64,000 bases of DNA from Roseiarcus sp963835885 (GCA_963835885.1 CAWIHF010000030.1:1-64000), one strand, 5' to 3'; shown: positions 40,583 through 50,328, numbered from the stretch's first letter. The notes: generated by a model not told the origin, from the sequence alone. Made by a program: numbers and translations.

Positions 40583-41433
40583 ATGACCGAATCCGTGTTG
40601 GACGCGCGCCGCGCCTATGCGGAAGAACTGCGCTTCACAACTCACATGCGCTCGGCAGAGCTGCACGCCGCCTTCGCCGCCGTCCCGCGCGAGCGCTTCG
40701 TCGGAGAAGGCCCGTGGCGGATCAAGACGCTTTGGGAGCCTCACGCGTACTGGACGACCGCCGATCCGGATCCTAGGCATGTCTATCACGACGTGCTCAT
40801 TGCGCTCGATGAAACACTCAACCTAAACAACGGTCAGCCATCCTTCTGGGCGTACCTCCTCGACCGCACGCCAGTCGCCAAAGGCGAAACCGTCGTGCAT
40901 CTGGGTTGTGGGACGGGCTATTACACCGCCATATTGGCGGAGCTTGTCGGGTCCGGCGGAAAGGTCGTCGGCCTCGACATCCACTCAGGAAACATCGAGC
41001 GCGCCAAGTCGGCCCCTCGCCGCTTGGGCTCAAGTCGAGGTCCGACATGAGGACGGGTCGAAGGGCGCTGCCGCCGGCGAATGTGATCGTAGCGAGCGCG
41101 GGCGCAACACACCCCTTACCCTCTCGGCTCGATGCGCTTCGGCCCGGCGGCCGCCTTCTCTTTCCGATCACCGGGGCAGACTGGTCCGGGGCGATGCTGC
41201 TTGCGACGCGCGTCGGACCGGACGATTTTTCAATCCGCCGGATGTCCGGTGTAGCCATCTACGAATACCGCGGAGCGCGCGACGCCGAAGTCGGCATTCG
41301 CCTAAAAGACGCAATGCAACGAGGTCCTGTAACGGAGGTCAAGTCAATCCGGACGGGCCGCCATGCTGAAGACGAGACATGCTGGTTGCATGGCGACGGT
41401 TGGTGTTTCTCCCGACGCGATCCAGTTCACTAG
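40583..41433 (+). CDS. Protein-L-isoaspartate methyltransferase-like protein, two frame breaks
   Basis: The first frame gives MTESVLDARRAYAEELRFTT, VPRERFVGEGPW and the SAM-binding HLGCGTGYYTAILAELVG. Near 41015 the chain continues in a second frame as LAAWAQVEVRHEDGS, and near 41060 in a third as ALPPANVIVASAGATHPLPS, LDALRPGGRLLFPI and TCWLHGDGWCFS. All three parts belong to one family (O-methyltransferase acting on isoaspartyl residues or an offshoot), so a single about 283-residue protein is broken by two indels. Either a recent pseudogene or base-calling errors. Confidence 0.7.
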
Positions 41434-41479
41434 CGCGCTTTTCATTCGCTTCGCCTCTGGCGGTGTCATCGAGACCGCG

Positions 41480-42295
41480 CTAAGCCGCCACCGCCTCTTC
41501 GTAGGTCGTCACCTCGAAATGCTGCAGGGGCGCCTGCCCGAATGCGGTGGAAAGCGCCACGTCGGCTGCATCGCGTCCTCTTCCCATGACGATCCGCCCG
41601 ATCCGGGGCGTGTTGTGTCGGGCGTCGAATGAATACCAGCGCCCGTTGAGAAAGACTTCGAACCAAGCGGAAAAGTCCATCGGCGCCGGATCGGGCGGAA
41701 CGCCGATGTCGCCCAGATAGCCGGTGCAGTAGCGCGCCGGCACGTTCATCGCCCGGCAGAGCGCCACTGCGAGATGGGCGAAATCCCGGCAAACGCCGAC
41801 GCCCTCGCGCAATCCGTCCGATGCGACGCGCTTTGGATTCGCCAGCGCGTAGTCGAAACGAATCCGGTCGTGGACGAAATCGCAGATCGTCTGCACGAGC
41901 CGCGCCCCGCCGCCGATTCCGTGGAATTGCGACCAGGCGAAATCGGCGAGATTGTCGCTGTCGCAGTAGCGGCTGGCGACCAGGAAGAGAAGAACCTCGC
42001 TGGGCAGCGCATTGATCGGAGTGAGTGGAGCGTCCTGCGGCGTTTCCTCGGGAAGGCCGCTGTCGCGGATGGTGAAGTCATTGCTGAAAGTCACCACGCC
42101 CGGCGGAACGTCAACCCGGGTGACCCGGTTGCCGAACAGGTCGTCGTAGGTCTCCATCGCGAGGTTCGGCGTCGCCCGGACGACGTCCGGCGACAAGAGA
42201 TCGGGCTCCCGCGACGGATGAACGCTGAGCTGCAAAAGCATCGGCGTCGGCGCCTGGCACTGAAAGGATATTTTGTATCCCGCTCGGATAATCAT
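41480..42295 (-). CDS. Transglutaminase-like cysteine-protease-fold protein
   Basis: A 271-residue protein. The core has LREGVGVCRDFAHLAVALCR with the catalytic-type cysteine and ARYCTGYLGDIG; the expected histidine region reads PMDFSAWFEVFLNGRWYSFD, with Ser where many relatives have His, and the aspartate in FDARHN. No signal peptide. An N-terminal beta domain precedes the core. Whether it acts as peptidase, transglutaminase or neither is open. A second member of the family lies just upstream on the same strand. Confidence 0.8.
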   Translation of the reverse strand: MIIRAGYKISFQCQAPTPMLLQLSVHPSREPDLLSPDVVRATPNLAMETYDDLFGNRVTRVDVPPGVVTFSNDFTIRDSGLPEETPQDAPLTPINALPSEVLLFLVASRYCDSDNLADFAWSQFHGIGGGARLVQTICDFVHDRIRFDYALANPKRVASDGLREGVGVCRDFAHLAVALCRAMNVPARYCTGYLGDIGVPPDPAPMDFSAWFEVFLNGRWYSFDARHNTPRIGRIVMGRGRDAADVALSTAFGQAPLQHFEVTTYEEAVAA

Positions 42296-42346
42296 GCGGA
42301 GTGTCCTCGTCGAACTGGTGCATCGCCGAGCGGGAACGCTTTCGGC

Positions 42347-43237
42347 TCACTTTGGTTGCGTCACGTCGACCGAGACTTCCATGCCCATTTCGTCTTCCAG
42401 ACTGCCGAAGTACGTTCCGGTGAGCGGCGCGGCATGGGCCGGATCGCGCGCGACCGCGACGCGGATGAGGTCCTTGCCGCCGATCAGGCCGTTGGTCGGG
42501 TCGAATTCGATCCACCCGGCGCCCGGTAGATACACCTGGCACCAGGCGTGTGTCGATCCGCCGCCGAGCCGCACCGGCTGGTCCTCGCCGCGCGCGACAT
42601 AGACGTAGCCGGACACGAACCGGGCGGCGATCCCGAGGGCGCGTACGGCCTCCATCATCAGGACCGCGAAGTCGCGGCAGCTGCCGCGGCGGCGATCAAG
42701 CGTCACCCTCGGCGGCTGCACGCCGGGCTCCTCTCGCCGCTCGTAGGAAAAACCCTCCTTGATCGCGTAGGTCAGCGTCATCAGGAGGTGGCTCGTCTGG
42801 GTTGTTCCGCCAGGGATGGCGAACTGATGCGCCCAACGGTCGAGATCGCCGCCCGGGTCGTCGTAAAGACGCTCGATCGAGCGGGAGATGTCCGGAAGCT
42901 CTTCCGGCGGATAGGAGAACGGAAAAAGGCGCGCACGCGGATCGATCTCGCCGCCGGGCGAATTGTCCGCCGTGCGTTCGACCGTGAAGCGGTTCTCGAT
43001 CCGGAGCGAAGTCGAGGCGGAGGAGAAGGAGGCGAGCGCCACGCAATTGTCGAAAGCGTCGTAAAGCCAGCGCAGGCGCGCCGGCCGCGGCTCGATCAGG
43101 AGCTCCGAAGAGACGAGGCGCTGGTCGTGGCCGTCGCGCGGCCGCATCATCATGCGGTGCTCGCCGAACTCGACCGGCCGAGCATAGCTGTAGGTCGTCA
43201 CGTGGCGAACGTTCAGGACGGCTTTGTCTCTTTGCAC
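42347..43237 (-). CDS. Transglutaminase-like protein with N-terminal domain
   Basis: A 296-residue protein. The N-terminal bacterial transglutaminase-like domain begins LNVRHVTTYSYARPVEFGEH and includes RMMMRPRDGHDQRL. The core has the full triad pattern: LDRRRGSCRDFAVLMMEAVR (Cys), LGGGSTHAWCQVYLPGAGW (His) and IEFDPTNGL (Asp). GTG start. These pairs of genes are common in Hyphomicrobiales and often lie near alpha-E/circularly-permuted ATP-grasp genes of peptide synthesis, which are not present here. Confidence 0.85.
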   Translation of the reverse strand: MQRDKAVLNVRHVTTYSYARPVEFGEHRMMMRPRDGHDQRLVSSELLIEPRPARLRWLYDAFDNCVALASFSSASTSLRIENRFTVERTADNSPGGEIDPRARLFPFSYPPEELPDISRSIERLYDDPGGDLDRWAHQFAIPGGTTQTSHLLMTLTYAIKEGFSYERREEPGVQPPRVTLDRRRGSCRDFAVLMMEAVRALGIAARFVSGYVYVARGEDQPVRLGGGSTHAWCQVYLPGAGWIEFDPTNGLIGGKDLIRVAVARDPAHAAPLTGTYFGSLEDEMGMEVSVDVTQPK

Positions 43238-43385
43238 GCTTGTCGCTCGCCGAATTGATCGCCAGGGCGGCCATGTTGAGGCGCCGGCGCCGGCTATTCA
43301 AGAGCGGCAGGACGGCGGGATATCGTTGACGCCGATCGAGTTGACGCGGCAAATTCTGCGCACAGCGTTCGGCGGGAGGACAAGC

Positions 43386-44525
43386 TTGCCAAAGTCCTGC
43401 GATGCGATCGTGATCGGCGCGGGTCCGGCCGGCCTCGCCGCTGCGGCGTGCCTCAGCCGCCGCGGTCTCGCGCCGGTCATTCTCGAAAAGTCGGAGGCCG
43501 TCGGCTCGGTCTGGCGGCGACACTACGATCGGCTGCACCTACACACAGACCGCGGCCATTCCAGCCTGCCGGGACTGCCAATTCCCTCGTCCTGCGGCCG
43601 CTATCCGTCGCGGGCGCATTTCGTCAGCTATCTCGAGAGCTACAGGGACAGGTTCGACCTAAAGCCCGTGTTCGACGCCGAGGTCCATGCGCTTCGGCGC
43701 GATGGCGCGGTGTGGCGCGCCGAGGCGGGCGACCACACGCGAAGCGCCCCGATCGTCGTGGTCGCGACCGGCTGGGCCGACTATCCCCATGCGCCGACAT
43801 GGGCCGGCATGGAGGCGTTCGGCGGCCCGATCCTGCATTCGAGCCGCTATCGCAATCCCGCGCCCTATGCCGACAAGCGCGTGCTCGTCGTCGGCTTCGG
43901 CAATTCGGGCGCCGAAATCGCGCTCGATCTGGCCGAAGCCGGCGTCGACGTCACGCTCTCGGTGCGTGGGCCGGTCGGAATTTTGCCGCGCGACCTGCTC
44001 GGCCTGCCGATCGTCACCTGGGCGATCGCCGAGAGCCGGCTGCCCGCGCGGGTCGCCGACGCGCTCAATGCGCCGCTGATCCGCCTCGCCGTCGGCTCGA
44101 TCGAGAAGCTCGGGATGACCCCTGCCGCGAAGGGCGCCCTCCGGATGATCGAGGAGGACGGGCGCGTCCCCGTTCTCGACGTCGGCACGGTCGCGATGAT
44201 CCGCGCCGGCCGGATCAAGGTGCGCGGCGACATCGCGCGCTTCGCATCGAACGCCGTCGTGTTCTCAAAATCGCCGCCGGAGTTTTTCGATGCCGTCATT
44301 CTTGCGACCGGCTTCCGGCCCGACTTGCGCGCGCTGCTGCCCGACGCCGAAGGCGTTCTGAACGCCGCCGGCTACCCTCTGGTCAGCGGCGCGCCGACCG
44401 GCGCCCCCGGACTTTTCTTCTGCGTCGCCATTTTGGCGCCGACCGGCCAGTTGCGCCAGATCGGGATCGAGGCCGCGCGGATCGCCGAGGCCGTGACGGC
44501 GGACCGGCCGCTGCGCGCCGCTTGA
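43386..44525 (+). CDS. FAD-dependent monooxygenase-like oxidoreductase
   Basis: A 379-residue flavoprotein. FAD-binding GxGxxG in DAIVIGAGPAGLAAAACLSR near the N terminus, substrate/FAD region LHLHTDRGHSSLPGLPIP, and a second dinucleotide fold for NADPH, RVLVVGFGNSGAEIALDLAE, make it an FMO/Baeyer-Villiger-like enzyme. The C-terminal ATGFRPDLRALLPD motif is typical. The start is the TTG at 43386 with GGGAGGA six bases upstream; the open frame to 43224 lies over the start of the neighbouring gene and lacks similarity. Substrate unknown. Confidence 0.83.
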   Translation: MPKSCDAIVIGAGPAGLAAAACLSRRGLAPVILEKSEAVGSVWRRHYDRLHLHTDRGHSSLPGLPIPSSCGRYPSRAHFVSYLESYRDRFDLKPVFDAEVHALRRDGAVWRAEAGDHTRSAPIVVVATGWADYPHAPTWAGMEAFGGPILHSSRYRNPAPYADKRVLVVGFGNSGAEIALDLAEAGVDVTLSVRGPVGILPRDLLGLPIVTWAIAESRLPARVADALNAPLIRLAVGSIEKLGMTPAAKGALRMIEEDGRVPVLDVGTVAMIRAGRIKVRGDIARFASNAVVFSKSPPEFFDAVILATGFRPDLRALLPDAEGVLNAAGYPLVSGAPTGAPGLFFCVAILAPTGQLRQIGIEAARIAEAVTADRPLRAA

Positions 44526-44653
44526 GCCGCCGGGCGGCCGCCCTGTTGCCGGATCATCGTCAAACCGACAGAATTCGCCGCTAGCGGCGTCCGGGCCGTC
44601 CCCGAGAGATTCGGGATTTTGCGACCCCGCCGCGATTTGCGTCAGGAGGCGAG

Positions 44654-45676
44654 ATGAAGTTTGCTCTGCTGCTCGCCGCAGCGGCGCTCCTGGCGGGAGC
44701 GGCGTCCGCGCGCCCTGCGGAACCGGCCGTCACCGTCACGCCCGACAATTTTCCCCGCGCCGAGTCCGACCTCTATTTCGCCAGCGCCGTCAAGGACGGG
44801 GGCCTCGGAAAATTCGTCCATCGCCGCGAACCGACGTCGCTCGACCGGCAAACGGTTATCCGGGTGAACCGCGACACGCTCTATTCCGGCGCCGTCTTCG
44901 ATCTCGACGCCGGACCGGTGACGATCACGCTTCCCGACGCCGGCCGGCGCTTCATGTCGATGCAGGTCGTGGACGAGGACGCCTACACGCCCGAGGTCGT
45001 TTACGGCCCGGGCCGCTATACGCTGACCAAGGAAAAGATCGGCACGCGCTACGTTCTCGCCGCCGTGCGCATTTTTGTCGACGCCGGCGATCCGAAGGAC
45101 GTCGCGGCCGCCAACGCCCTCCAGGACGCGATCAAGGTCGAGCAACCGGGCGGCCCCGGCGTCTTTCGCCCGACGAACTGGGACGCTTCGACCCAGGTCG
45201 ACGTGCGCACGGCGCTGCTCGTGCTCGCCCAGACGCTGCCCGACGCCAAGGGCATGTTCGGCCCGCGGGGCGAAGTCGACCCGGTGCGCCGCCTGATCGG
45301 CTCGGGCGCCGCCTGGGGCGGAATTCCCGAAAAGGACGCCGTCTATCTGAACGTCGCGCCCGACCGCAACGACGGCAAGACCGTCTACAGGCTGACCCTG
45401 AAGGACGTCCCGGTCGACGGCTTCTGGTCGATCAGCGTCTACGATTCCGACGGCCGTTTCGCGCCCAATCCGCAAAAGGCCTACACGGTCAACAGCATCA
45501 CGGCGAAGACCGGACCGGACGGCTCCGCCGTCATCCAGTTCGGCGGCTGCGACGGCAAGATTGCCAACTGCCTGCCGACACCGCCGGACTGGAGCTACAT
45601 GGTCCGCCTGTACCGCCCCCGTTCCGAAATCCTCAGCGGCGCGTGGACCGTCCCGGCGGCCCAGCCGGCTCAGTAG
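44654..45676 (+). CDS. Exported DUF1254/DUF1214 protein
   Basis: A 340-residue protein with a Sec signal peptide (MKFALLLAAAALLAGAASA). The DUF1254 part holds VIRVNRDTLYSGAVFDLDAG and RRFMSMQVVDEDAYTPEVVY; the DUF1214 part holds DVPVDGFWSISVYDSDGRF and the C-terminal WSYMVRLYRPRSEILSGAW. AGGAGGCG precedes the ATG. The family is periplasmic and its function unknown. Confidence 0.86.
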   Translation: MKFALLLAAAALLAGAASARPAEPAVTVTPDNFPRAESDLYFASAVKDGGLGKFVHRREPTSLDRQTVIRVNRDTLYSGAVFDLDAGPVTITLPDAGRRFMSMQVVDEDAYTPEVVYGPGRYTLTKEKIGTRYVLAAVRIFVDAGDPKDVAAANALQDAIKVEQPGGPGVFRPTNWDASTQVDVRTALLVLAQTLPDAKGMFGPRGEVDPVRRLIGSGAAWGGIPEKDAVYLNVAPDRNDGKTVYRLTLKDVPVDGFWSISVYDSDGRFAPNPQKAYTVNSITAKTGPDGSAVIQFGGCDGKIANCLPTPPDWSYMVRLYRPRSEILSGAWTVPAAQPAQ

Positions 45677-45687
45677 ACAGCGGCCGC

Positions 45688-46575
45688 TCAGAGGTGGTCG
45701 AGCAGCGCGTCCCGGACGAGGTCCGGCGCGTCGTGAATGATCCAGTGGGTCGCCTGCGGCAGATGCCGGACCCGGGCGTTCTTGCATAAAGCCGCGCTGT
45801 CGTCGGCAAGGTGGGCGACGGCGAACTCGTCTTTGTCGCCCCAGAGCACGAGCGTCGGCGGGATCAGGCTGCCGGGGGCGGGTGTCGGCGGCTCGGCGAC
45901 GTAGAGCGCGCGATACCAGTTCAGCATGCCGGTGATCGCGCCGGGCTGGCGCCAGGCGTCACGATAAGTTTCGAGGATTTCCGGCGTGAAGGCGTCGCGG
46001 CGGGTCGACGTCCTGAACGCCCGGGCCAGCGCCGAGTAGTTGCCGATTTTCAGCGTCATTTCCGATAGCCATGGCAGCCGCAGAATCTGCACATAACGGC
46101 TCCTCAGCCGCTGGTCCGGATTGTTGCGCATGGCATGAAGCCAGATCGCCGGATGCGGCGCCTGCAGCATCGCGGCGCTGAGGAGCCGCCGCGGTTGGAG
46201 GCTCGCCATCGTCCAGGCGACCGCCGCGCCCCAGTCGTGCCCGACGACGTGGAACCGGTCACGCCCCAGCACATCGGCTATGGCGAAGATGTCGGACGCC
46301 AGGTCGTCGAGCCGATAGTCATCCGGGCTTTCCGGCTTGCTGCTCAGGTTGTAGCCGCGCTGGTCCGGCGCGACGACGCGAAAGCCCTGCTGCGCCAGCG
46401 GTCGGAAATATTCGCGCCAGGCGAACCAGAATTCCGGAAAGCCGTGCAGGAGCACGACGAGCGGCCCGTCGTCCGGGCCCGCCTCGGCGCAGTGCAGCGT
46501 GACGCCGTTGGCCGAAATGAAGCTGAAGCGAATGGAGGGGTCGATCGCCAACGAGTTCGATCCGGCTAGGTCCAA
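45688..46575 (-). CDS. Alpha/beta hydrolase, epoxide-hydrolase-like
   Basis: A 295-residue protein: oxyanion-hole motif LLHGFPEFWFAWREYFRPLA, nucleophile elbow VVGHDWGAAVAWTMA with Asp as nucleophile, acid in LWGDKDEFAV and catalytic His in ATHWIIHDAPD. Aspartate rather than serine as nucleophile, with HGFPE, points to soluble epoxide hydrolases or haloacetate dehalogenases. The start is uncertain: no ATG fits, and TTG at 46575 or 46552 is possible. Convergent with the DUF1254 gene, 11 bp apart. Confidence 0.82.
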   Translation of the reverse strand: MDLAGSNSLAIDPSIRFSFISANGVTLHCAEAGPDDGPLVVLLHGFPEFWFAWREYFRPLAQQGFRVVAPDQRGYNLSSKPESPDDYRLDDLASDIFAIADVLGRDRFHVVGHDWGAAVAWTMASLQPRRLLSAAMLQAPHPAIWLHAMRNNPDQRLRSRYVQILRLPWLSEMTLKIGNYSALARAFRTSTRRDAFTPEILETYRDAWRQPGAITGMLNWYRALYVAEPPTPAPGSLIPPTLVLWGDKDEFAVAHLADDSAALCKNARVRHLPQATHWIIHDAPDLVRDALLDHL

Positions 46576-46654
46576 CCTGCGTTTTCCGCGCCGCCGGACG
46601 AAGGCTCTGGGTCACGGTCGGGGTCGCGGAACGCACACCCCCTCGCTATTTCGA

Positions 46655-47368
46655 TCACGTTCCAAGGAATTCCTCAACCCATGCCGGCACCGTCTCGCTC
46701 GCCGGGCCATAGCGCGCCTCATCGAAGCAATCGGCGTTGTCGGCCGCCTCGAGGTTGATCTCGCAGGTCGGCACGCCGAAGGCGCGCGCATCGGCGACGA
46801 AGCCCGCCGCCGGATAGACCGCGCCAGACGTGCCGATCGCGACGAAAAGATCGGCGCGGCGCAATGCGTTGTCGATGTCGTCCATGCGGAGCGGCATCTC
46901 GCCGAACCAGACGACGTGCGGGCGCAACGACCCGGCCCCGCCGCAGCCCGGACAGGCGTGCGAAGGGGTCAGATCATCCGGCCAGAGGCGTATGGAGCCG
47001 CACTCCTGGCAGCGGGCCTTGAGCAATTCGCCGTGCATATGGATGACGTCCGTCGAGCCCGCCCGTTCGTGCAGATCGTCGATGTTCTGGGTGACGAGCG
47101 TCAGACGGCCTCCCTGTTCGGCAAGCCCGCGCCCGAGCTGCGCCAGCGCCAGATGCGCCGCATTCGGCGCGGCGCTCCTCAGATTGCGCCGTCGCGCGTC
47201 ATAGAAGGCGAGCACGGTCTGCGGATCGCGCGCGAAAGCCTCGGGCGTCGCGAGCCGCATCGGATCGAATCGCGCCCAGATTCCGTCGCCCGTCTTGTCG
47301 CGGAACGTGCCGAGGCCGCTCTCGGCCGAGACGCCGGCGCCGGTCAGCACGAAGATGTGTTTCGGCAT
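46655..47368 (-). CDS. cobB: Sirtuin, NAD-dependent protein deacylase
   Basis: A 237-residue Sir2-family enzyme. VLTGAGVSAESGLGTFRD binds NAD; LVTQNIDDLHERAGS and IHMHGELLKARC give the catalytic histidine; CQECGS and CPGCGG hold the structural zinc; HVVWFGEMPL closes the site. This is the short bacterial class III form, which removes succinyl and acetyl groups from lysines. The start at 47368 is set by the family; the open frame upstream to 47710 is not similar. Confidence 0.92.
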   Translation of the reverse strand: MPKHIFVLTGAGVSAESGLGTFRDKTGDGIWARFDPMRLATPEAFARDPQTVLAFYDARRRNLRSAAPNAAHLALAQLGRGLAEQGGRLTLVTQNIDDLHERAGSTDVIHMHGELLKARCQECGSIRLWPDDLTPSHACPGCGGAGSLRPHVVWFGEMPLRMDDIDNALRRADLFVAIGTSGAVYPAAGFVADARAFGVPTCEINLEAADNADCFDEARYGPASETVPAWVEEFLGT

Positions 47369-47486
47369 GGCGGGATGTGCTAACGGCCCTGATCGGCCGC
47401 GTAAAGTCCGCGGCTGGAGAGATCGCCAAGGGGCCGACAGCGGGCCTTCCCGAGCGACTTCTGTTGGCCGAAACGGAAGTTCCGAC

Positions 47487-47536
47487 CTGTTGCTAACCTC
47501 AGCAACAGGGTGACGCCGCTGCGCAAAGGGCGTCAC
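47487..47536. terminator. Two consecutive hairpins
   Basis: CTGTTGCT-AACCTC-AGCAACAG at 47487-47508 is a perfect 8-bp stem. GTGACGCC and GGCGTCAC at 47510-47536 form a second one. They lie downstream of the alcohol dehydrogenase gene and upstream of cobB, both on the minus strand, so the likely role is to end the former transcript. Confidence 0.5.
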
Positions 47537-47588
47537 GCTCGGCGGCGAGCAGGCCTTGGCTGAGATCGAGCGCGGCTCCTCCGTCGGT

Positions 47589-48611
47589 TCAGGACGGCGT
47601 AAGATCGATGAGGGCCTTGCCATAGCCGGGGACGTCGGCGGCGAGAGCCGCAAACACGCCCGGCGCTTCCTCCAGCCCGACGCGGTGGGTGACGATCGAA
47701 CGCACGTCAACTTTACCCTCTGCGAGGAGTTGGATGGCGAGCGGATAGACGTCTCCCATCCTCCGCGCGAACTTGATGTTTAGACCGCGGCGACGCGCGT
47801 CGGCGGCTGGCAGGGTGTATGTGTCGCCGTCGGGAATGCCGACGAGAACGATGCGCCCGCCAATGCGAGCCGCGCGCACGGCGTCACGAAATCCGAAGGG
47901 CGAATTGGTCGCCTCGAGGACGAGCGGGCAGCCGCCCTCGGACCATTCGACGAGGTTCGCGACCCTGTCGGCCACCCGGTCTGCGCCGAGCTTTTCGGCC
48001 ATCGCGCGGCGGTGCGGCAGTGGGTCGCAGGCGAGGATCTCCCCGGCGCCCGCCGCCTTCAAGACCTGCATGATGAGGAGGCCGATCGGCCCGCAACCGA
48101 GAACGCCGACGCGCTCGAGCAGGCGCGGCTTGGCGAGGCCGACGGCATGGATCGCCACGCCAAGCGGCTCAAGCATCGCGGCGTCCAGCGCGTCGAACGA
48201 TTCCGGCAGCCCGACAAGCTGGGATTTCGCCGCCCAGATGCGTTCGGTCATGGCGCCGTCGAAGGGCGGCGCGCCGGTGAACTGAACATGCGGGCAGAGG
48301 TTTGGATGGCCCGCACGACACCACTCGCAATGCCCGCAGGACTTGGCCGGATCGACAGCGACAAGCTGGCCGCGCCGCAAGCCTCGATCCTCGACGTCGT
48401 CGCAGAGGCGGCCGCCGAACTCGTGGCCAGGCACGAACGGCGACTGGATGACGGCCGAGCCGATGCCGCCGTCCTTGTAGTAGTGAAGGTCGCTGCCGCA
48501 GACGCCCACCGAGGCGACCTCGAGCAGGACCTCGCCCTCGCGCCCTTCCCTTAGATTGAACGGCGCCACCCGAACATCGCGGGTTCCGTGAATAAAAAGG
48601 GCTCGGCTCAT
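47589..48611 (-). CDS. Zinc-dependent alcohol dehydrogenase, polyol type
   Basis: A 340-residue medium-chain dehydrogenase. Catalytic zinc ligands in GVCGSDLHYYKDG and PGHEFGG; four structural-zinc cysteines in CGHCEWCRAGHPNLC; Rossmann motif VLGCGPIGLLIMQVLKAAGA. GSDLHYYKDG is characteristic of the sorbitol/xylitol/L-idonate branch. NAD is expected as cofactor from the Asp after the second beta strand (ACDPLPHR). The ATG is at 48611. Confidence 0.87.
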   Translation of the reverse strand: MSRALFIHGTRDVRVAPFNLREGREGEVLLEVASVGVCGSDLHYYKDGGIGSAVIQSPFVPGHEFGGRLCDDVEDRGLRRGQLVAVDPAKSCGHCEWCRAGHPNLCPHVQFTGAPPFDGAMTERIWAAKSQLVGLPESFDALDAAMLEPLGVAIHAVGLAKPRLLERVGVLGCGPIGLLIMQVLKAAGAGEILACDPLPHRRAMAEKLGADRVADRVANLVEWSEGGCPLVLEATNSPFGFRDAVRAARIGGRIVLVGIPDGDTYTLPAADARRRGLNIKFARRMGDVYPLAIQLLAEGKVDVRSIVTHRVGLEEAPGVFAALAADVPGYGKALIDLTPS

Positions 48612-48847
48612 CGGCCCCGCCGCCTGCCTTGGAGACGTTTTCTCCGCGCCGCGTGATTCCGGCGTCGCCATCCGCTTATGTTCGTGTCTCCGATGCTGCA
48701 ACACAGGAAATCGGCGGACCACATCTGCGCCGATCTGGAGGGATGGTATCGCAATATGCTCCAGCGTCCAAGATGTTGCTCCCTCCGGCCGCAGGGAAAG
48801 GAACATGCCATCGGGGGCTGGCCGATAGACCTCGCGTCGAGCGGCCT

Positions 48848-49285
48848 TCAGCCCAGCGCCAGCGGCTCGGGGGCCGTCTCGGCGTCGCCGATGTCGTCGT
48901 GGATCGTTTCGCGGATCAACCGCTCCGTCGTCTGCTCGAGAAAAGTCGACAGGTCCGCATGCAGCTCGTTGAACTCCCGCCAGACGACGGCCTCGAACAG
49001 CCGTTGCGGCGCCGTGACCATGACCGTCGTGCTGCGCTGGCGCGGGTAGCGGAAAGGGCGGTACCCATAGCGCCGGCACAGCGCCACGAACAGTCGCACG
49101 GACCATTGGTCCGGCATGGTGAATCTGATGTTGATGGGCGGATCGCGGCGCGCAGCCTCGTCGAGCTTCGCCCTCAGCCGTTCGGCGGCGGCGCCCGCCG
49201 CGCCGCGTTCGCCGGCGGTCGCCGCGCCGAAGAACAAGGCCTCGACCTTCCTCAGCCGTTCGCGAAGCTCGTCCTGGATCGCCAT
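48848..49285 (-). CDS. Conserved hypothetical protein
   Basis: A 145-residue soluble protein: an N-terminal helical part (MAIQDELRERLRKVEALFFG and AAAERLRAKLDEAA) and a mixed part with FTMPDQWSVRLFVALCRRYG and RQRSTTVMVTAPQRLFEAVV. I recall this family from other Hyphomicrobiales without a known role; the start resembles DUF2786 proteins. Conserved pairs like PDQWS and RPFRYPRQR suggest nucleic-acid contact, which is a guess. Confidence 0.65.
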   Translation of the reverse strand: MAIQDELRERLRKVEALFFGAATAGERGAAGAAAERLRAKLDEAARRDPPINIRFTMPDQWSVRLFVALCRRYGYRPFRYPRQRSTTVMVTAPQRLFEAVVWREFNELHADLSTFLEQTTERLIRETIHDDIGDAETAPEPLALG

Positions 49286-49367
49286 GCCGCCTCTCCATTT
49301 TGAGACAGGCAGCCATCGCGGCGCCCGGCGGTCAACCCGGAAACGCAGCTATCCACACGTCGTCGCA

Positions 49368-50186
49368 TCACCGCCCCTTCAGCGCCAGCGCGATCTGGAC
49401 GATCGCGGCGCCGAGTTCGAGCACGATCAGAAGGACGATCGCCCATTCGAGCCGCGTCGCCCGGTCGGCGTCGATGATGTCGGTCAGCGCGTGGGCGGTC
49501 TCGACGATCACGTCGAGCTTGCGCTTGAGCACGCCGGCCCGCTCCTTGAGCTCGTACTCGTCCTCGAGACGGGCGTAGAGGCGCTCGAGGTCGGGCCGGT
49601 CCCATAAAACATCCGGCTTCTCCTCGACCGCAACTCGCCCCGACACCCGGTGCTGGACGAGCAGCGTCTGGCCGATCAGCCTGAGCATCGCGCGCCGCCG
49701 GAACGGCGTCTTGCCGCTGGCCGCCAGCTGGGCCGCGAAGGGCTCGATCACATCGAACACCTTGTTGACCTCGCTCTCGTCGCGGCCGAGCGCCACCGTC
49801 TTGGCGAGGGCGTCGGCGACGACGAGAAAGCGCTGCGGCGACAGGTTCTTGATCTGGATCGGGCCGCCCGACGACTTCTGCTCGTCGCTTTCCGGCGCGA
49901 TCTCGAGCACGGCGTGCTCGTCATCGCCCTTCGCCCGCTCGCCGAAGACCCGCGACTTGAGCTTGGCGAGCGTGTCCTCTTCCTCGAGCGGCGAGAGTCC
50001 AACCATCACCGCGACGCCGAAGCGGAACAGCGCGACCATGCCTGTTTCGCCGACGCGGAAGGCCAGCGGCAGAAGCGAAATCATGTCCGACCGCTCGAGC
50101 CCGGCCGTATCGATGCGGTCGCCGACGATCAGCGCCCGGGCGGTCAAGCGAGTGGGCGTCGTTGCGATGGTCGTGACGTCGCTCAT
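49368..50186 (-). CDS. RMD1/DUF155 family membrane protein
   Basis: A 272-residue protein. The DUF155 core has TARALIVGDRIDTAGLER, VALFRFGVAVMVGLSPLEE, KTVALGRDESEVNKVFDVIE and LWDRPDLERLYARLEDEYEL then KERAGVLKRKLDVI. One hydrophobic helix near the C terminus (WAIVLLIVLELGAAIVQIAL) anchors it. Yeast relatives are mitochondrial membrane proteins. The role in bacteria is unknown. Confidence 0.85.
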   Translation of the reverse strand: MSDVTTIATTPTRLTARALIVGDRIDTAGLERSDMISLLPLAFRVGETGMVALFRFGVAVMVGLSPLEEEDTLAKLKSRVFGERAKGDDEHAVLEIAPESDEQKSSGGPIQIKNLSPQRFLVVADALAKTVALGRDESEVNKVFDVIEPFAAQLAASGKTPFRRRAMLRLIGQTLLVQHRVSGRVAVEEKPDVLWDRPDLERLYARLEDEYELKERAGVLKRKLDVIVETAHALTDIIDADRATRLEWAIVLLIVLELGAAIVQIALALKGR

Positions 50187-50328
50187 CGCCGGCAAAATAC
50201 CTGCCGGCGGGCGGGAACGCCAGCCGCCCCCATCAGTCGCGCGCCCGGGAAGACTGTTCGCTGGCCCTCTCTCCGGCTAGAGTGCGCTTGAGCCCGCAAC
50301 GCTCGCGCGATTGTCTGGGAGAGCGACG

